Assembly: GCF_963924675.1 (NCBI RefSeq)
Contig: NW_027077445.1
Coordinates: forward strand, 558,001 to 622,000
From: Phocoena phocoena
Lineage: Eukaryota; Chordata; Mammalia; Artiodactyla; Phocoenidae
Direction of reading: 5' to 3'
DNA: 64,000 nt
Both the position numbers and the translations under genes were made by a program. The notes under the pieces were generated by a model, which did not search any database, was not told the origin of the DNA, and was given only the letters and a program-made list of their open reading frames with translations. Below are positions 48,036-62,500 of this stretch, piece after piece. Position 1 is the stretch's first letter. The number at the start of each line of letters is the position of its first letter.

Positions 48036-51000
48036 AACCTAACACGTTTGCTCACCCTAAAATTTTGTCGTATCCTAACCTTGTCCCTAAAACCTCCCTG
48101 TCCCCTAACCCTAACCCTATCCCTAACCCTAAACCTTACCTGAATCCTTACCCTAAACCGTCACCTAACCTAACCCGTACGCTGAAACGAACAAATACCT
48201 TAAAACTTATGCTCACCCTAAACCGTTGCCCTACACTAACCTGTCTCCTAAACCGTCCCCGTCCCCTAAACCTAACCCTTACCCTAATCCTAACCCTTAC
48301 CCGAAGGCTTACCGTAACCCGTCCCCTAATCCTAACCCGTACGCTCACACTAACCCGTACCCTAACACGTACGCTCACCCTAAACAGTTGTCGTACCCTA
48401 ACCTGTCCCCTAAACCGTCCCCATCCCCTAACCCTAACCCTAACCCTAACCCTAAACCGTTGTCATACACTAACCTGTCCCCTAAACCGTCCCCGTCCCG
48501 TAACACTAACCCTAACCCTAACCCTAAACCTAACCCTTACGCGAAGGCTTACACTAACCCGTCCCCTAATCCTAACCCGTACGCTAACACTAACCCGTAC
48601 CCTAACACGTACACTCACCCTAAACCGTTGTCGTACCCTAACCTTTCCCCTAAACCGTCCCCGTCCCCTAACTATAACCCTAACCCTAACCCGAACCCTA
48701 ACCCTTACCCGAAGGCTTACCATAACCCATCCCCTAATCCTAACTCGTACGCTAACACTAACCCTTACCCTAACACGTACGCTCACCCTAAACCCTTGTC
48801 GTACACTAACCTGTCCCCTAAACCGTGCCCGTCCCCTAACCCTAACCCTAAACCTAAACCTAACCCTAACCATAACCCTTACCCGAAGCCTTACCCTAAC
48901 CCATCCCCTAATCTTAACCCGTTCACTAACACTAACCCGTACCCTAACACGTACGCTCACCCTAAACCGTTGGCGTACCCTAACGTGTCCCCTAAACCGT
49001 CCCCGTCCCCTAACCATAACCCTAAACCTAACCCTAAACCTTACCCGAAGCCTTATCCTAACCCGTCCCCTAATCCTAACCCTTACGCTAACACTAACCC
49101 ATACCCTAACACGTACGCTCACCCTAAACCGTTGTCGTACCCTAACCTGTCCCCTAAACTGTCCCCGTCCCCTAAACCTAACCCTAACCCTAACACTTAC
49201 CCGAAGCCTTACACTAACCCGTCCCCTAATCCTAACCCGTACACTAACACTAACCAGTACCCTAACACGTACGCTCACCCTAAATCGTTGTCGTACACTA
49301 ACCAGTCCCCTAAAACGTCCCCATCATGTAACCCTAACCCTAACACTAACCCTAACACTAACCCTTACCCGAAGCCTTACCCTAACCCATCCCCTATTCC
49401 TAACCCGTACGCTAACACTACCTCGTACGCTAACACGTACGCTCACCCTAAACCGTTGTCGTACCCTAACCAGTCCCCTAAACCGTCCCCGTCCCTTAAC
49501 CCTAAACCTAACCCTAAACCTTACCCGAATCCTTAACCTTACCCCTCCCCTAATCCTAACCCGTACGCTAACACTAACCCGTACCCTAACACGTACGCTC
49601 ACCCTAAACTGTTGTCGTACACAAACCTGTCCCCTAAACCGTCCCCGTTGCCTAATCCTAACTCTAACCCTAACGCTAACACTTACCCGAAGACTTACCC
49701 TAACCAGTCTCCTAATCCTAACCCGTACTCTAACACTAACTCATACCCTAACACGTATACTCACCCTAAACCGTTGTCGTACGCTAACCTGTCCCCTAAA
49801 CCGTCCCCATCCCCTAACCCTAAACCTAACCCCAACCCTAACCCTAACCCTTACACGAAGCCTTACACTAACCCGTCCCCTAGTCCTAACCCGTACGCTA
49901 AAACTAACCCGTACCCTAACACGTACGCTCAGTCTAAACCGTTGTCGTACCCTAAACTGTCCCCTAAACCATCGCCATCCCCTAAACCAGCCCTAACCCT
50001 AACATTAACCCTAACCCTAAACCTTACCCGAAGCCTTACCCTAACCCGTCCCCTAATCGTAACCCGTACGCTAACACTAACCCATACCCTAAAACGTACG
50101 ATCACCCTAAAACATTGTCGTACCCTAACCTGTCCCCTAAAACGTCCCCGTCCCCTAACCCTAACACTAACCCTTACCCTAAACCTAACCCTTACCCGAA
50201 GGCTTACCCTAACCCGTCCCCTAATCCTAACCCGTACGCTAACACTAACCCGTACCCTAACACGTACGCTCACCCTAAACCGTTGTCGTACCCTAACCTG
50301 TCCCCTAAACAGTGCCCATACCCTAACCCTAACCGTAACCCTAATCGTTACCGGAAGCCTTACCCTAACCCGTCCCCTAGTCCTAACCCGTACGCTAAAA
50401 CTAACCCGTACCCTAACACGTACGCTCACACTAAACCATTGTCGTACCCTAAACTGTCCCCTAAACCATCGCCATCCCCTAAACCTAACCCTAACCCTAA
50501 CACTAACCCTAACCCTAAACCTTACCCGAAGCCTTACCCTAACCCGTTCCCTAATCCTAACACGTACGCTAACACTAACACATACCCTAAAACGTACGAT
50601 CATCCTAAACAATTGTCGTACCAGAACCTGTCCCCTAAACGGTCCCAGTCCCCGTCCCCTAACCCTAAACCTAACCCTAACCCTAACCCTTACCCGATAC
50701 CTTACCCTAACCCGTCCGCTAATCCTAAGCCATACGCTAACACTAACCCGTACCGTAACACGTACACTCACCCTAAACCGTTGTCGTACACTAACCTCTC
50801 CCCTAAACTATCCCAGTGCCCTAACCCTAACCCTAACCCTAACCCTAACACTTACCCGAAGCCTTACCCTAACCCGTTCCCTATTCCTAACCCGTACCCT
50901 AACACTAACCCGTACCCTAACACGTACGCTCACCCTAAACCGTTGTCGTACCCTAAAATGTCCCCTAAACTGTCCCCGTCCCCTAACCCTAACCATAACC

Positions 51001-52620
51001 CTAACCCTAACCCTTTCCCGAAGCCTTACACTAACCCGTCCCCTAATCCTTACCCGTACGCGAACACTAACCCGTAACCTAACACGTACGCTCACCCTAA
51101 ACCACTGTCGTACACTAAACTGTCCCCTAAACCGTCCCCGTCCCCTAACCCTAACCCTAACCCTAACCCTAACCCTAACCCTTACCCGAAGCCTTACCCT
51201 AACCAGTCCCCTAATCCTAACCCGTACGCTAACACTATCCCGTACCCTAACACGTATGCTCACCCTAAACCGTTGTCGTACACTAACCTGTCCCCTAAAC
51301 CGTCCCCGTCCCCTAACCCTAACCCTAAACCTAACCCTAACCCTAACCCTAACCCTTACCCGAAGGCTTACACTAACCCGTCCCCTAATCCTAACCCGTA
51401 CGCTAACACTAACCCGTACCCTAACATGTAGGCTCACCCTAAACCGTTGTCGTACCCTAAAGTGTCCCCTAAACCGACCCCGTCCCCTGCCCCGTCCCCT
51501 AACCCTAACCCTAAACCTAACCCTTACCCGAAGCCTTACACTAACCCGTCCCCTAATCCTAACCCGTACGCTAACACTAACCCGTACCCTAACACGTATG
51601 CTCACCCTAAAGAGTTGTCGTACCCTAACCTGTCCCCTAAACCGTCCCGGTCCCCTAACCCTAACCCTAAACCTAACCCTTACCAGAAGCCTTAAACTAA
51701 CCCGTCCCTTAATCCTAACCCGTACGCTAACACTAATCCGTACCCTTACACGTACGCTCACCCTAAATCTTTGTCATACCCTAATCTGTCCCCTAAACCG
51801 TCCCCGTCCACTAACCCTAACACTAACCCTAACCCTAACCCTAACCCTAACCCTAACCCTAACCCTAACACTTACCCGAAGCCTTACACTAACCCGTCCC
51901 GTAATCCTAACCCGTACGCTAACACTAACCCGTACGGTAATACGTACACTCACCCTAAACCGTTGTTGTACCCTAACCTGTTCCCTAAACCGTCCCCGTA
52001 ACCTAACCCTAACCCTAACCCTAACCGTATCCCTAACCCTTACACGAAGCCTTACCCTAAACCGTCCCCTAATGCTAACCAGTACCCTAACACTAACCCG
52101 TACGCTAACACGTACGCTCACCCTAAAGCATTGTCGTATGCTAACCTGTACCCTAAACCGTCCCCGTCCCCTAACCCTAACCCTAACCCTCACCCTAACC
52201 CTAACCCTTACCCGAAGCCTTACCCTAACCCGTCCCCTAATCCTAACCCGTACGCTAACACTAAATCGTACCCTAACACGTACGCTCACCCTAAACCGTT
52301 GTCGTACCCTAACCTGTCCCCTAAACCGTCCCCGTCCCCGTCCCCTAACCCTAACCCTAACTCTTACCCGAAGCCTTACCTTAAACTGTCCCCTAATCCT
52401 AACCCGTACGCTAACACTAACACATACCCTAACATGTACGCTCACCCTAAACCGTTGTCGTACCCTAACCTGTCCCCTAAACCATCCCCTAACCCTAACC
52501 CTAACCCTAAGCCTAACCCTAACACTAACCCTTACCCAGAGCCTTACACTAACCCGTCCCCTAATCCTAAACCGTACGCTAACACTAACCCGTACCCTAA
52601 CACGTACGCTCACCCTAAAT

Positions 52621-54290
52621 CGTTGTCGTACCATCACCTGTCGCCTAAAACGTCCCCGTCCCCTAAACCTAACCCTAACCCTAACCTAAACCTAAAACTT
52701 TCCCGAAGGCTTACCCTAACCCATCCCCTAATCCTAAACCGTACACTAACACTAGCCCGTACCCTAACACGTACGCTCACCCTAAACCGTAGTCGTACCC
52801 TAACCTGTCCCCTAAACCGTCCCCGTCCCCGTCCCCTAACCCTAACCCTAACCCTAACCCTAACCCTTACCCGAAGCCTTACCCTAACCCGTCCCGTAAT
52901 CCTAAACCGTACGCTAACACTAACCCGTACCATAATACGTACACTCACCCTAAACCGTTGTTGTACCCTAACCTGTTCCCTAAATCGTCCCCGTAACCTA
53001 ACCCTAACCCTAACCCTAACCCTAACCCTAACCCTTACACGAAGCCTTACCCTAAACCGTCCCCTAATGCTAACCAGTACCCTAACACTAACCCGTACGC
53101 TAACACGTACGCTCAACCTAAACCATTGTCGTACCCTAACCTGTACCCTAAACCGTCCCGGTCCCCTAACCCTAACACTTACCCGAAGCCTTACCTTAAA
53201 CTGTCCCCTAATCCTAACCCGTACGCTAACACTAACCCATACCCTAACATGTACGCTCACCCTAAACCGTTGTCGTACCCTAACCTGTCCCCTAAACCGT
53301 CCCCTAACCCTAACCCTAACCCTAAGCCTAACCCGAACACTAACGCTTACCCAGAGGCTTACACTAACCCGTCCCCTAATCCTAAACCGTAGGCTAACAC
53401 TAACCCGTACCCTAACACGTACGCTCACCCTAAACCGTTGTCGTACACTAACCTGTTCCCTAAACCGTCCCCGTCCCCTAACCCTAACCCTAACACTAAC
53501 CCAGCCCTAACCCTTACGCAAAGCCTTACCCTAACCCGTCCCATAATCCTAACTCGTACGCTAACACTAACCCGTACCCTAAAACGTACGCTCACCTTCA
53601 AACGTTGTCGTACCCTAACCTGTCCCCTAATCCGACCCCGTCCCCTAACCCTAACCCTAACCCTCACCCTAATCCTTACCCGAAGCCTTACCCTAACCCA
53701 TCCCCTAATCCTAACACGTACGCTTCCACGAACCCGTACCCTAAAACATACGCACACCCTAAACCGTTGTCGTACCCTAACCTGACCCCTAAACCGTCCC
53801 TGAACCCTAACCCTAACCCTAACCCTAACCCTAACCCTAACCCTTACCCGAAGCCTTACCCTAACCCTTCCCCTAATCCTAACACTTATGCTAACACTAA
53901 CCCGTACCCTAACACGTACGCTCACCCTAAACCGTTCTCGTAACCTAACCTGTCCCCTAAACCGTCCCCGTCCCCGTCCCCGTCCCATAACCCTAACCCT
54001 AACCCTTACCCGAAGCCTTACAATAACCCGTCCCCTAATCGTAACCCGTACGATAACACTAACACGTACCCTAACATGTACGCTCACCCTAAACCGTTAT
54101 CGTACACTAACCTGTCCCCTAAACCGTCCCCGTCCCCATCCCCTAACCCTAACCCTAACCCTAACCCTTACCCGAAGCCTTACCCTAACCCGTCCCCTAA
54201 TCCTAACCCGTACGCTAACACTAACCCTTACCCTAACACGTACGCTCACCCTAAAACGTTGTCTTACCCTAACCTGTCCCCTAAACTGTC
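52621..54290. repeat. Source or sister of a second intra-array duplication
   Basis: 52621-53143 matches 58371-58893 at a constant offset of 5750 with no indel (rare string CCTAAAACTTTCCCGAAGG in both). About 53610-54290 matches 58881-59555 at an offset of 5265-5271. Confidence 0.85.
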
Positions 54291-57200
54291 CCCGTTCCCT
54301 AACCCTAACCCTAACACTAACCCTTACCCGAAGCCTTACCCTAACCCGTCCCCTAATCCTAACCCGTACGCTAACACTAACCCGTACCCTAACACATACG
54401 CTCACCATAAACAGTTGTCGTACCCTAACCTGTCCCCTAAACCGTCCCCGTCCCCTAACCCTAACCCTAACCCTAACCCTAAACCTCACCCTTACCCGAA
54501 GCCTTACCCTAACACGTCCCCTAATCCTAACCCGTACGCTAACACTAAACCGTTCCCTAACAGATACGCACACCCTAAACCGTTGTCGTACCCTAACCTG
54601 TCCCCTAAACCGTCCCCGTCCCCGTCCCCTAACCCTAACCCTAACCCTAACACTAACCCTTACCCGAAGCCTTACCCTAACCCGTCCTCTAATCCTAACT
54701 CGTACGCTAACACTAACACGTACCCTAACACGTACGCTCACCCTAAACGGTTGTCATACACTAACCTGTCTCCTAAACCGTCCCTGTCCCCTAACACTAA
54801 CCCTAACCCTAACCCTAACCATAACCCTTACCCGAAGCCTTACACTAACCCATCCCCTAATCCTAACCCGTACGCTAACACTAACCCATATCCTAACACG
54901 TACGCTCAACCTAAACCGTCGTCGTACCCTAACCTCTCCCCTAAACCGCCCCGTCCCCTAACCCTAACCCTAACCCTAACCCTAAACCTTACCCGAAGCC
55001 TTACCCTAACCCGTCCCCTAATCCTTACCCGAACGCTAACACTAATCCATACCATAACACGTACGCTCACCCAAAACCGTTTTCATACCCTAACCTGTTC
55101 CCTAAACCGTCCCCGTCCCTTAACCCTAACCCTAACCCTAACCCTAACACTTACCCGAAGCATTACCCTAACCCGTCCACTAATCTTAACCCGTATGCTA
55201 ACTCTAACCCGTACCCTAACACGTACACTCACCCTAAACAGTTGTCGTACCCTAACCTGTCCCCTAAACCGACCCCGTTCCCTAACCCTAACCCTAACCC
55301 TAACCCTTACCAGAAGCCTTACCCTAACCCGCCCCTAATCCTAACCCGTATGTTAACACTAACCCGTACCGTAACACGTTCGCTCACCCTAAACCTTTGT
55401 CGTACCCTAACCTGTCCCCTAAACCGTCCCCGTTCCCTAAACCTAACCCTAACCCTAACCCTAACCCTTACCCGAAGCCTTACCCTAACCCGTCCCCTAA
55501 TCCTAACCCATACGATAACACTAACCCGTACCCTAACACGTACGCTCACCCTAAACCGTTGTCGTACCCTAACCTGTCCCCTAAAACGTCACCGACCCCT
55601 CACCCTAACCCTAACCCTAACCCTAACCCTTACTCGAAGCCTTACCCTAACCCGTCCCCTAATCCTAACCCGTACGCAAACAATAACCTGTACCCTAACA
55701 CCTACGCTCACCCTAAACCGTTGTCGTACCCTAACCTGTCCCTTAAAACGTCCCCGTCGCCTAACCCTAACCCTAACCCTAACCCTAACCCTAACCTTAA
55801 TCCTAACCCTTATCCGAAGCCTTACCCTAACCCGTCCCCTAATGCTAACTCGTACGCTAACACTAACCCGTACACTAACACGTACGCTCACCCTAAACCG
55901 TTGTCGTACTCTAACCTGTCACCTAAACCGTCCCCGTACCCTAACCCTAACCCTAACCCTAACCCTTACCCGAAGCCTTACCCTAACCCGTCCCCTAATC
56001 CTAACACTTACGATAACACTAACCCTTACCCTAACACGTCCGCTCAACCTAAACCGTTGTCGTACCCTAACCTGTCCCCTAAACAGTCCCCGTCCCCTAA
56101 CCCTAACCCTAATCCTAACCCTAACCCTTACCCGAAGCCTTACCCTAACCCGTCCCCTAATCCTAAACCGTACGCTAACACTAACCCGTAACCTAACACG
56201 TACGCTCACCCTAAACCTTTGTCATACACTGACCTGTCCCCTAAACCGTCACCGTCCCCTAACCCTAACCCTAACCCTAACCCTAACCCTAACCCTAACC
56301 CGAACCTTCACCCGAAGCCTTATGCTAAACCGTCCCATAATCCAAACCCGTACGCTAACACTAACCCGTACCCTAACACGTACACTCACCCTAAACTTTT
56401 GTCGTACCCTAACCTGTCCCCTAAACCTTCCCCGTCTCCTAACCCTAACCCTAACCCTAAGCCTAACCCTTACCCGAAGCCTTACACTAACCCATCCCCT
56501 AATCCTAACCCGTACGCTAACACTAACCCGTAGCCTAACACGTACGCTCACCATAAACCGTTGTCGTACCATAACCTGTCCCCTAAACCGTCCCCGTCCC
56601 CTAACCCTAACCCTAACCCTAACCCTAACCCTTACCCGAAGCCTTACCCTAAACCGTCCCCTAATCCTAACCCGTACGCTAACACTACACCGTACCCTAA
56701 CACATACGCACACCCTAAACCGTTATCATACACTAACCTGTCCCCAAAACCGTCCCCGTCTCCTAACCCTAACCCTAACCCTAACCCTAACCCTAACCCT
56801 GACATGAAACCTTATACTAACACGTCCTCTAATCCTAAACCGTACGCTAACACTAACCCGTACCCTAACACGTACGCTCACCCTAAACCGTTATCGTACC
56901 CTAACCTGTCCCCTAACCCTAACCCTAACCCTAACCCTAACCCTTACCCGAAGCCTTAGCCTAACCCGTCCCCTAATCCTAACCCGTACGCTAACACTAA
57001 CCCGTACCCTAACACGTACGCTCACCCTAAACCATTGTCGTACACTAACCAGTCCCCTAAATCGTCACCGTCCCCTAAACCTAACCCTAACCCTAACCAT
57101 AACCCTAACCCGAACCCTTACCCGAAGCCTTACCCTAAACCATACCCTAATCCTAAACCGTATGCTAACTCTAACCCGTAACCTAACACGTACGCTCACA

Positions 57201-58370
57201 CTAAACCGTTGTCGTACCCTAACCTGTCCCCTAAAACGTCCCCGTTCCCTAACCCTAACCCTAACCCTAACCCTAACCCTTACCCGAAGCCTTACCCTAA
57301 ACCGTCCCCTAATCCTAAACCGTACGCTAACACTAACCCGTACCCTAACACGTACGCTCACCCTAAATCGTTGTCGTACCCTAACCTGTCCCCTAAACCG
57401 TCCCCGTCCCCTAATCCTAACCCTAACCCTAACCCTAACACTAACCCTTACCCGAAGCCTTACCCTAACCCGTCCCCTAATCCTAACCCATACCATAACA
57501 CTAACCTGTACCCTAACACATACTCTCACCCTAAACCGTTGTCATACACTAACCTGTCCCCTAAACTGTCCCCGTCCCCTAACCCTAACCATAACCCTAA
57601 CCCTAACCCTAAACCTTACCCGAAGCCTTACCCTAACCCGTCCCCTAATCCTAATCCGTACGCTAACACTATCCCGTACCCTAACACGTACGCTCACCCT
57701 AAACAGTTGTCGTACACTAAAGTTTCCCCTAAACCGTCCCCGTCCCCTAACCCTAACCCTAAACCTAACCCTAACCCTAACCCTTACCCGAAGCCTTACC
57801 GTAAACTGTCCCCTAATCCTAACCCATACGATAACACTAACCCGTACCCTAACACGTACGCTCACCCTAAACCGTTGTCGTACCCTAACCTGTCCCCTAT
57901 ACCGTCCCTGTCCCCTAACCCTAACCCTAACCCTAACCCTAACACTTACCCGAAGCCTTACCCTAACCCGTCCCCTAATCCTAACCCGTACGCTAACACT
58001 AACCCGTACCCTAACACGTACGCTCACCCTAAACCGTTGTCGTACCCTATCCTGTCCCCTAAACCGTCCCCGTCCCCGTCCCGTAACCCTAACCCTAACC
58101 CTAACCGTAACCCTTACCCGAAGCCTTACCCTAACCCGTCCCCTAATCCTAACCCGTACGCTACCACTAACCCATACCCTAACACGTACGCTCACCCTAA
58201 ACCGTTGTCCTACCCTAACCTGTCCCCTAAACCTTCCCCATCCCCTAACCTTAACCCTAACAGTAACCCTAAACCTAACCCTTACCCGAAGCCTTACCCT
58301 AACCCCTCCCCTAATCCTAACACGTACGCTAACACTAACCCGTACCCTAACATATACGCTCACCCTAAAT

Positions 58371-59555
58371 CGTTGTCGTACCCTAACCTGTCGCCTAAAA
58401 CGTCCCCGTCCCCTGAACCTAACCCTTACCCTAACCTAAACCTAAAACTTTCCCGAAGGCTTACCCTAACCCATCCCCTAATCCTAAACCGTACACTAAC
58501 ACTAGCCCGTACCCTAACATGTACGCTCACCCTAAACCATAGTCGTACCCTAACCTGTCCCCTAAACCGTCCCCGTCCCCGTCCCCTAACCCTAACCCTA
58601 ACCCTAACCCTAACCCTTACCCGAAGCCTTACCCTAACCCGTCCCGTAATCCTAAATCGTACGCTAACACTAACCCGTACCATAATACGTACACTCACCC
58701 TAAACCGTTGTTGTACCCTAACCTGTTCCCTAAACCGTCCCCGTAACCTAACCCTAACCCTAACCCTAACCCTAACCCTAACCCTTACACGAAGCCTTAC
58801 CCTAAACCGTCCCCTAATGCTAACCAGTACCCTAACACTAACCCGTACGCTAACACGTACGCTCAACCTAAACCATTGTCGTACCCTAACCTGTCCCCTA
58901 ATCCGACCCCGTCCCCTAACCCTAACCCTAACCCTAACCCTCACCCTAACCCTTACCCGAAGCCTTACCCTAACCCATCCCCTAATCCTAAACCGTACGC
59001 TTCCACGAACCCGTACCCTAAAACAGACGCACACCCTAAACCATTGTCGTACCCTAACCTGACCACTAAACCGTCCCTGAACCCTAACCCTAACCCTAAC
59101 CCTAACCCTTACCCGAAGCCTTACCCTAACCCTTCCCTTAATCCTAACACTTATGCTAACACTAACCCGTACCCTAACACGTACGCTCACCCTAAACCGT
59201 TCTCGTAACCTAACCTGTCCCCTAAACCGTCCCCGTCCCCGTCCCCTAACCCTAACCCTAACCCTAACCCTTACCCGAAGCCTCACAATAACCCGTCCCC
59301 TAATCGTAACCCGTACGATAACACTAACACGTACCCTAACATGTACGCTCACCCTAAACCGTTATCGTACACTGACCTGTCCCCTAAACCGTCCCCGTCC
59401 ACATCCCCTAACCCTAACCCTAACCCTAACCCTTACCCGAACCCTTACCCTAACCCGTCCCCTAATCCTAACCCGTACGCTAACACTAACCCTTACCCTA
59501 ACACGTACGCTCACCCTAAAACGTTGTCTTACCCTAACCTGTCCCCTAAACTGTC
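58371..59555. repeat. Second intra-array duplicate, lacking ~480 bp
   Basis: Compared with 52621-54290 the two matching parts are joined directly. The ~479-bp difference equals about three array units, as expected from unequal exchange in register. Confidence 0.85.
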
Positions 59556-62500
59556 GCCGTCCCCTAACCCTAACCCTAACCCTAACCCTAACCCGAACCT
59601 TTACCCGAAGCCTTACGCTAAACCGTCCCATAATCCAAACCCGTACGCTAACACTAACCCGTACCCTAACACGTACACTCACCGTAAACTTTTGTCGTAC
59701 CCTAACCTGTCCCCTAAACCATCCCCGTCTCCTAACCCTAACCCTAACCCTAAGCCTAACCCTTACCCGAAGCCTTAAACTAACCCATCCCCTAATCCTA
59801 ACCCGTACGCTAACACTAACCCGTAGCCTAACACGTACGCTCACCATAAACCGTTGCCGTACCATAACCTGTCCCCTAAACCGTCCCCGTCCCCTAACCC
59901 TAACCCTAACCCTAACCCTGACATGAAGCCTTATACTAACACGTCCTCTAATCCTAAACCGTACGCTAACACTAACCCGTACCCTAACACGTACGCTCAC
60001 CCTAAACCGTTGTCGTACCCTAACCTGTCCCCTAAACTGTCCCCGTCCCCTAACCCTAACCCTAACCCTAACCCTAACCCTAAACCTTACCCGAAGCCTT
60101 ACCCTAACCCGTCCCCTAATCCTAACCCATACGCTAACACTATCCCGTACCCTAACACGTACGCTCACCCTAAACCGTTGTCGTACACTAAACTTTCCCC
60201 TAAACCGTCCCCGTCCCCTAACCCTAAACCTAACCCTAACCCTAACCCTTACCCGAAGCCTTACCGTAAACTGTCCCCTAATCCTAACCCATACGATAAC
60301 ACTAACCCGTACCCTAACACGTACGCTCACCCTAAACCGTTGTCGTACCCTAACCTGTCCCCTATACCGTCCCCGTCCCCTAACCCTAACCCTAACCCTA
60401 ACCCTAACACTTACCCGAAGCCTTACCCTAACCCATCCCCTAATCCTAACCCGTACGCTAACACTAACCCGTAGCCTAACACGTACGCTCACCCTAAACC
60501 GTTGTCGTACCATAGCCTGTCCCCTAAACCGTCCCCGACCCCTAACCCTAACCCTAACCCTAACCCTAACCCTAACCCTTACCCGAGGCCTTACACTAAC
60601 CCGTCCCCTAATCCTAACACGAACGCTAACACTAAACCGTACCCTAACACATACGCACACCCTAAACCGTTGTCTTACACTAACCTGTCCCCTAAACCGT
60701 CCCCGTCTCCTAACCCTAACCCTAACCCTAACCCTAACCCTAACCCTTACCCGAAGCCTTACTCTAACACGTCCTCTAATCCTTACCCGTATGCAAACAC
60801 TAACCCGTACTCTAACACGTACGCTCACCCTAAACCGTTGTCGTACCCTGACCTGTCCCCTAAACCGTCCCCATCCCCTAACCCTAACCCTAACCCTAAC
60901 CCTAATCCTTACCCGAAGCCTTACCCTAACCCGTCCCCTAATCCAAACCCGTACGCTAACACTAACCCGTACCCTAACACGTACGCTCACCCTAAACTGT
61001 TGTCGTACCCTAACCTGTCCCCTAAACCGTCACCATCCCCTAAACCTAACCCTAACCCTAACCCTAACCCTAACCCGAACCCTAACCCGAAGCCTTAAAC
61101 TAAACCGTCCCCTAATCCTAACCCGTATGCTAACTCTAACCCGTACCCTAACACGTACGCTCACCCTAAACCGTTGTCGTACCCTAACCTGTCCCCTAAA
61201 CCGTCCCCGTTCCCTAACCCTAACCCTAACCCTAACCCTAACCCTTACCCCAAGCCTTACCCTAACCCGTCCCCTAATCCTAACCTGTACGCTAACACTA
61301 ACCCGTACCCTAACACGTACGCTCACCCTAAACCGTTGTCGTACCATATTCTGTCCCCTAAACCGTCCCTTTCCCCTAACCCTAACCCTAACCCTAACCC
61401 TAACACTAACCCTTACCCGAAGCCTTACCCTAACCCGTCCCCTAATCCTAACCCATACGATAACACTAACCTGTACCCTAACACGTACGCTCACAATAAA
61501 CCGTTGTCGTACACTAACCTGTCCCCTAAACCGTCCCCATCACCTAACCCTAACCCTAACCCTAACCCTAGCCCTTACCTGAAGCCTTACCCTAACCCGT
61601 CCCCTAATCCTAACCCGTACGCTAACACTAACCTGTACCCTAACACGTACGCTCACCCTAAACAGTTGTCGTACCCTAACCTGTCCCTTAAACCATCCCC
61701 GTCACCTAACCCTAACCCTAACCCTAACCCTAACCCTTACCCGAAGCCTTACCCTAACCCATCCCCTAATCCTAACCCGTACGCTAACACTAACCCGTAG
61801 CCTAACACGTACGCTCACTATAAAACGTTGTCGTACATAACCTGTCACCTAAACTGTCCCTGTCCCCTAACCCTAACCCGAACCCTAACCTTAACCCTAA
61901 CCCTTACCCGAAGCCTTACCCTAACCCGTCCCCTAATCCTAACCCGTACGCTAACACTAACCCGTACCCTAACACATACGCTCACCCTAAACCGTTGTCG
62001 TACACTAAACTTTCCCCTAAACCGTCCCCGTCCCCTAACCCTAACCCTAAACCTAACCCTAACCCTAACCCTTACCCGAAGCCTTACCGTAAACTGTCCC
62101 CTAATCCTAAACCATACGATATCACTAACCCGTACCCTAACACGTACGCTCACCCTAAACCGTTGTCGTACCCTAACCTGTCCCCTATACCGTCCCCGTC
62201 CCCTAACCCTAACCCTAACCCTAACCCTAACCCTTACCCGAAGCCTTACCCTAACCCGTCCCCTAATCCTAACCCGTACGCTAACACTAACACGTACCCT
62301 AACACGTACGCTCACCCTAAACCGTTGTCGTACCCTAACCTGTCCCCTAAACCTTCCCCATCCCCTAACCCTAACCCTAACCCTAACCCTAACCCTTACC
62401 CGAAGGCTTACCCTAACCCATCCCCTAATCCTAACCCGTACGCTAACACTAACCCGTAGCCTAACACGTACGCTCACCATAAACCGTTGTCGTACCATAA

